The position numbers were made by a program, and so were the translations under genes. From positions 124,001-188,000 of the forward strand of contig NZ_JALPRJ010000006.1 of NCBI RefSeq assembly GCF_030464885.1: a stretch of DNA of 64,000 bases. The letters are read 5' to 3'. The stretch comes from Caballeronia sp. SEWSISQ10-4 2. Its GTDB lineage: Bacteria; Pseudomonadota; Gammaproteobacteria; Burkholderiales; Burkholderiaceae. Below the pieces are notes generated by a model that searched no databases, had not been told where the DNA came from, and was given only the letters and a program-made list of their open reading frames with translations. Positions 60,326-64,000 of the stretch are shown piece after piece; positions within the stretch are counted from its first letter, which is position 1, and every line of letters starts with the position of its first letter.

Positions 60326-62917
60326 ATGCGCCGTGCCGAGGAGTCCCTGTTGAATCATTCCCCCGAAAATCCGAACGATGTCGTGCTGCTCGCGCCGTTC
60401 ACCGGCCCGATGGTGCCGCTCGCCGATGTCCCCGATCCAGTGTTTGCGGACGGCATGTTCGGCGATGGTATCGGTATCGATCCGCTTGAAGGTGCGCTGC
60501 TCGCACCCTGCGACGGCGTCATCACGCATCTCGCGCGCACCCATCACGCGGTGACTCTGCGCACGCCGCAGGGCGCGGAAATCCTGGTGCATATCGGTAT
60601 CGATACGGTTGAGCTTGCCGGCAAAGGTTTTACGCCGAAGGTCGAGCAAGGCGCGAGCGTGCGCGCCGGTCAGGTGCTGATCGAATTCGATGCCGACTAT
60701 GTTGCGCAGCATGCGCCGAGCCTCGTTTCGGTGATTGCGGTCGCCAACAGCGACGCGTTCGAGGTTATCGACCGCGCCGGCCGCGGCATGCTGAAGGCGG
60801 GCGACAGCCGGTTGCTCGTGCTGCGCGGCAAGGGCGGCGCGAAGGCCGACGCGGCCCGCAGCGATTCGAATTTCACCGACGAAGCGCGCCGCAACGTGAC
60901 GCTCGCGCACGCCGGCGGGTTGCATGCGCGGCCCGCCGCACGCGCCCGCGAAGCGGCGCGTGGTTTCGACGCCAAGGTCGAAGTGCGCTTCAACGGCCGC
61001 AAGTCGCCGATTGAAAGCGTGGTCGGTTTGCTCGGACTCGGAGCCGGCGAAGGCGCGACTGTCGAATTACTCGGCGTGGGCGCACAAGCGGCGGCGGCGG
61101 TTGACGCGGTCGCAGCGGAATTGCTGCGCGAAGCGCATGGTGAAGTGGAAGAGAAACCGGCGCGCACTCAATCACCCGCGCCGCTCGCAGTCGCGCGGGA
61201 CCCCGGCAAGCCGCTCGATCCGAACACGATTGCGGGCGTGTGCGCCTCGCCCGGTGTAGCGGTCGGCAAGCTGGTGCGCTGGGACGATAACGACATCACG
61301 CCGCCCGAGCAGGCAACGGGGACATCGGCATCGGAAAGCCACTCGCTGGACAAGGCCATTGCGGCCATCGACGCGGAACTCGACGAAACCGTGCGTACCG
61401 CTTCGCAACGCGGCGCAGTTGGCGAGGCGGGGATTTTCGCGGTGCATCGCGTGTTGCTCGAAGATCCGACGCTGCTCGACGCCGCCCGCGATCTCATCAG
61501 CCTCGGCAAGAGCGCTGGGTTTGCATGGCGTGAAGCGATTCGCGCGCAGATCGTGTTGCTGTCGAATATCGAAGATTCGTTGCTGGCTGAACGTGCTGCC
61601 GATCTCCGCGATATCGAAAAGCGCGTGCTGCGCGCACTCGGCTATACGAACACGGCGGCGCGCGAATTGCCCGACGAAGCCGTCCTTGCCGCCGACGAAT
61701 TCACGCCCTCCGATTTGTCGTCGCTCGATCGCACGCGCGTGACCGCGTTGTTGATGGCACGCGGCGGCGCGACGTCGCACGCGGCGATCATCGCGCGCCA
61801 GATGGGCATTCCGGCGCTGGTTGCAGTGGGCGACGCGCTGCTCGCGATTCCCGACGGCACGCAGGTTGTCGTCGATGCCTCCGCTGGACGCCTCGAATAC
61901 GCACCGACCGCACTTGATGTCGAACGCGCGCGCCTCGAGCGTCAGCGTCTTGCGGGCGTGCGTGAGGTGAACCGGCGTACGTCGCAGGAAGCGGCAGCTA
62001 CGAGCGATGGCCGCACGATCGAAGTCGCGGCGAATATCGCGACACTCGAGGACGCAAAGACCGCTGTCGAAAACGGCGCCGATGCAGTCGGCCTCCTGCG
62101 CACGGAACTGTTGTTCATCCATCGCCAGTCGGCACCCACAGCGGATGAACATAGGGATAGCTATCAATCCATCGTCGGTGCGCTGAATGGCCGTACGGCG
62201 ATCATCCGCACGCTCGATGTGGGCGCGGACAAGGAAGTCGATTACCTCACGCTGCCGCCCGAAACGAATCCGGCATTGGGCTTGCGCGGCATCCGTCTTG
62301 CACAAGTACGCCCCGATCTCCTCGACGACCAGTTGCGTGGCCTGCTCGCGGTGAAGCCGTTCGGCACGGTGCGCATTCTTCTGCCGATGGTCACCGACTC
62401 CGGCGAACTCGTGCGCCTGAGAAAGCGTATCGATGAACTCGCGGCGGAAATCGGCCGGACCGATCCCATTCAAGTTGGCGTGATGATCGAAGTGCCGTCG
62501 GCGGCGCTGCTGGCCGATCAACTCGCTCGACACGCGGATTTCCTGTCCATCGGCACGAACGATCTCACGCAATACACGCTCGCGATGGACCGTTGTCAGG
62601 CCGATCTCGCCGCTCAAGCCGATGGCTTGCATCCCGCCGTGCTGCGCCTCATCAAGGCCGCGACGGATGGCGCGGCCAAACACGGCAAATGGGTCGGCGT
62701 GTGCGGTGCGCTGGGCGGCGATCCTGTCGCCGTGCCCTTGCTCGTGGGCCTTGGCGTGACGGAATTGTCGGTGGACCCGGCTTCGGTTCCCGGCATCAAG
62801 GCGCTCGTGCGCAAACTCGATTACCCACTGTGCCGTCAGCGCGCTGAGGACGCCTTGGCGCTCGAATCAGCACAGGCAGTAAGAGCAGCAAGTCGCGAAA
62901 TCTGGCCGCTGGACTAA
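60326..62917 (+). CDS. Multiphosphoryl transfer protein EIIA-HPr-EI of the GlcNAc PTS
   Basis: An 863-residue fusion of three PTS domains. EIIA (glucose type) spans about residues 20-170 with phospho-H89 in ILVHIGIDTVEL. HPr spans about 185-275 with H200 in AHAGGLHARPAARA. EI fills the rest, with H485 in GGATSHAAIIARQMG and Cys793 in GVCGALGGD. It supplies phosphate directly to the membrane EIIBC protein encoded next, independent of the general PtsH/PtsI at 33-35 kb. ATG 60326 has GAGAG nearby; TTG 60350 with GAGGAG is an alternative. It begins 14 bases after the deaminase gene. Confidence 0.94.
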   Translation: MRRAEESLLNHSPENPNDVVLLAPFTGPMVPLADVPDPVFADGMFGDGIGIDPLEGALLAPCDGVITHLARTHHAVTLRTPQGAEILVHIGIDTVELAGKGFTPKVEQGASVRAGQVLIEFDADYVAQHAPSLVSVIAVANSDAFEVIDRAGRGMLKAGDSRLLVLRGKGGAKADAARSDSNFTDEARRNVTLAHAGGLHARPAARAREAARGFDAKVEVRFNGRKSPIESVVGLLGLGAGEGATVELLGVGAQAAAAVDAVAAELLREAHGEVEEKPARTQSPAPLAVARDPGKPLDPNTIAGVCASPGVAVGKLVRWDDNDITPPEQATGTSASESHSLDKAIAAIDAELDETVRTASQRGAVGEAGIFAVHRVLLEDPTLLDAARDLISLGKSAGFAWREAIRAQIVLLSNIEDSLLAERAADLRDIEKRVLRALGYTNTAARELPDEAVLAADEFTPSDLSSLDRTRVTALLMARGGATSHAAIIARQMGIPALVAVGDALLAIPDGTQVVVDASAGRLEYAPTALDVERARLERQRLAGVREVNRRTSQEAAATSDGRTIEVAANIATLEDAKTAVENGADAVGLLRTELLFIHRQSAPTADEHRDSYQSIVGALNGRTAIIRTLDVGADKEVDYLTLPPETNPALGLRGIRLAQVRPDLLDDQLRGLLAVKPFGTVRILLPMVTDSGELVRLRKRIDELAAEIGRTDPIQVGVMIEVPSAALLADQLARHADFLSIGTNDLTQYTLAMDRCQADLAAQADGLHPAVLRLIKAATDGAAKHGKWVGVCGALGGDPVAVPLLVGLGVTELSVDPASVPGIKALVRKLDYPLCRQRAEDALALESAQAVRAASREIWPLD

Positions 62918-63034
62918 CACGTCCGTCCGGCAGCCAGCCTTCGCGTTTATCACGTTTATTAGTAAAAAAGCTTCGATCGACGACACGTTTCACCACCACG
63001 ATCAACGACAAGACACTTATCTCTGGAGAACCTG

Positions 63035-64000
63035 ATGGACGCTAACCTGTTTGCAAGAATGCAGCGTCTCGGCCGCGCGCTGATGCTGCCGATTGCCGTG
63101 CTACCGGTGGCCGGGCTGCTATTGCGCCTCGGCCAGCCGGATGTCTTCAACATCAAGATGATCGCCGACGCAGGCGACACGATCTTTTCAAACCTGCCAC
63201 TGTTGTTCGCCATCGGCGTGGCGGTCGGTTTTGCGAAGGACAATAACGGTACGGCCGGTCTGGCGGGTGCGATCGGTTACCTGATCGAAATCGCGGTGAT
63301 GAAGGACATCAACGACAAGCTCAACATGGGCGTGCTGTCGGGTATTGCGGCAGGTTGCATGGCCGGGTTTCTCTACAACAAGTACAAAGACATCAAGCTG
63401 CCTGAGTACCTCGCGTTCTTCGGAGGGAAACGCTTCGTGCCGATTGTCACGGGGGTGGCCTGTCTGGTGATGGGGATTGTGTTTGGCTATATCTGGACGC
63501 CGATCCAGGCGGCTATCGATGCAGCCGGCGGCTGGCTGACGGGCGCGGGCGCTATCGGCGTGTTCGTGTTCGGCGTGCTGAACCGGATCCTGCTGGTGAC
63601 GGGTCTGCACCACATCATCAACTCGCTCGCATGGTTCGTGTTCGGCTCGTACACACCCACGGGCGGCGGCGCGGCGGTGACGGGCGACTTGCATCGCTTC
63701 TTCGCTGGCGACAAAACCGCGGGTGGCTTCATGACGGGTTTCTTCCCGATCATGATGTTCGGCTTGCCGGCAGCGTGCCTGGCCATGTTCCACGAAGCAC
63801 CGAAGGAACGTCGTGCATTGGTGGGAGGCTTGCTTTTCTCGATGGCGCTGACCGCGTTCTTGACGGGCGTGACCGAGCCAATCGAATACACCTTCATGTT
63901 TCTTGCACCGGCGCTGTACGCGATCCACGCGGTGCTGACGGGCCTGTCGCTTGCCATTTGCTCAGCGTTGGGTATTCACCTCGGCTTCACATTCTCGGCT
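63035..64000 (+). CDS. nagE: N-acetylglucosamine-specific PTS EIIC(B) component, cut by window edge
   Basis: 322 codons from ATG 63035 to the right edge without a stop. The start MDANLFARMQRLGRALMLPI and motifs GLLLRLGQPDVF, LFAIGVAVGFAKDNNGTAGLAG, GLHHIINSLAWFVFG and LTGVTEPIEYTFMFLAP are typical of the glucose/GlcNAc EIIC family. The GGDLHRFFAGDKTAGGF-like segment fits the GlcNAc subgroup. The EIIB domain should lie beyond the edge. GGAGA precedes the ATG. Last gene visible of the nag operon. Confidence 0.93.
   Translation, partial: MDANLFARMQRLGRALMLPIAVLPVAGLLLRLGQPDVFNIKMIADAGDTIFSNLPLLFAIGVAVGFAKDNNGTAGLAGAIGYLIEIAVMKDINDKLNMGVLSGIAAGCMAGFLYNKYKDIKLPEYLAFFGGKRFVPIVTGVACLVMGIVFGYIWTPIQAAIDAAGGWLTGAGAIGVFVFGVLNRILLVTGLHHIINSLAWFVFGSYTPTGGGAAVTGDLHRFFAGDKTAGGFMTGFFPIMMFGLPAACLAMFHEAPKERRALVGGLLFSMALTAFLTGVTEPIEYTFMFLAPALYAIHAVLTGLSLAICSALGIHLGFTFSA

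Noticed and set aside
61172..62683. 503-codon minus-strand frame opposite the EIIA-HPr-EI gene
   Set aside because: Shadow of a GC-rich gene; no recognisable domain and the sense gene is intact.

Overview
The window looks like a stretch of core chromosome from a betaproteobacterium of the Burkholderiaceae, most likely Burkholderia, Paraburkholderia or Caballeronia. I base this on the high GC content, on codon use and protein wording typical of that family, and on gene order: ybeD-lipB-lipA, glnK-amtB next to comM and ubiK, gshA-gshB followed by a mannose-type EIIA, HPr and EI, a gpmA/rhodanese/grxC/secB/gpsA/trmL block, and a complete aa3-type cytochrome oxidase locus. Species cannot be fixed from the sequence alone. 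I saw no rRNA or tRNA gene, insertion sequence, prophage or CRISPR array.

Layout. 1-3.8 kb: a flavin amine oxidoreductase (cut by the left edge) divergent from a CarH/LitR-type B12-binding MerR regulator, then a ferritin-like diiron protein. 3.9-6.4 kb: heptose-1-phosphate adenylyltransferase and, on the other strand, birA-coaX plus a small membrane protein. 6.6-10.4 kb: an MCE/Mla-type lipid ABC transporter (permease, ATPase, MlaD-like protein, lipoprotein). 10.5-18.1 kb: VanZ-like protein, ferredoxin, hydrolase, D,D-carboxypeptidase, YbeD-like protein, LysR regulator, DUF2917 protein, lipB and lipA. 18.2-23.4 kb: a C4-dicarboxylate module, dctA-dctB-dctD, with a sigma-54 promoter and a likely DctD site. 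23.4-27.2 kb: TlpA-like thioredoxin, lipoprotein, comM, ubiK. 27.2-29.6 kb: NtrC/sigma-54 controlled glnK-amtB. 29.7-35.4 kb: gshA, gshB and the general PTS. 35.3-45.3 kb: an autotransporter heptosyltransferase, moeB, a C-terminal processing protease, gpmA, rhodanese, grxC, secB, gpsA, trmL, comF and a BioC-like methyltransferase. 45.4-56.6 kb: cytochrome c oxidase genes with heme A synthesis and copper insertion factors. 56.6-64 kb: a MarR-GNAT fusion and the N-acetylglucosamine operon nagA, SIS deaminase, EIIA-HPr-EI and nagE (cut by the right edge).

How the genes work together. Two nutrient modules (dctABD and glnK-amtB) carry readable sigma-54 promoters with matching enhancer-like sites. 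Two PTS phosphorelays sit 27 kb apart: a general EIIA/HPr/EI set and a GlcNAc-specific multidomain set. The oxidase locus holds structural subunits, CuA/CuB assembly factors and heme A enzymes. Its subunit II also carries a cytochrome c domain and an OmpA-like domain.

Most notable. Three conserved genes (comM, the heptosyltransferase and comF) each show a single-base frameshift, so either this sequence contains indel errors or competence genes are decaying. A gene-to-gene convergent gap at 24.8-25.2 kb holds four DnaA-box-like 9-mers. The dctA leader holds a nine-residue peptide ORF and a terminator-like stem. Several perfect inverted repeats (upstream of dacC, lipB, secB and nagA, and at the 5' end of dctB) have no assigned function. 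I did not find a clearly new multi-gene system.
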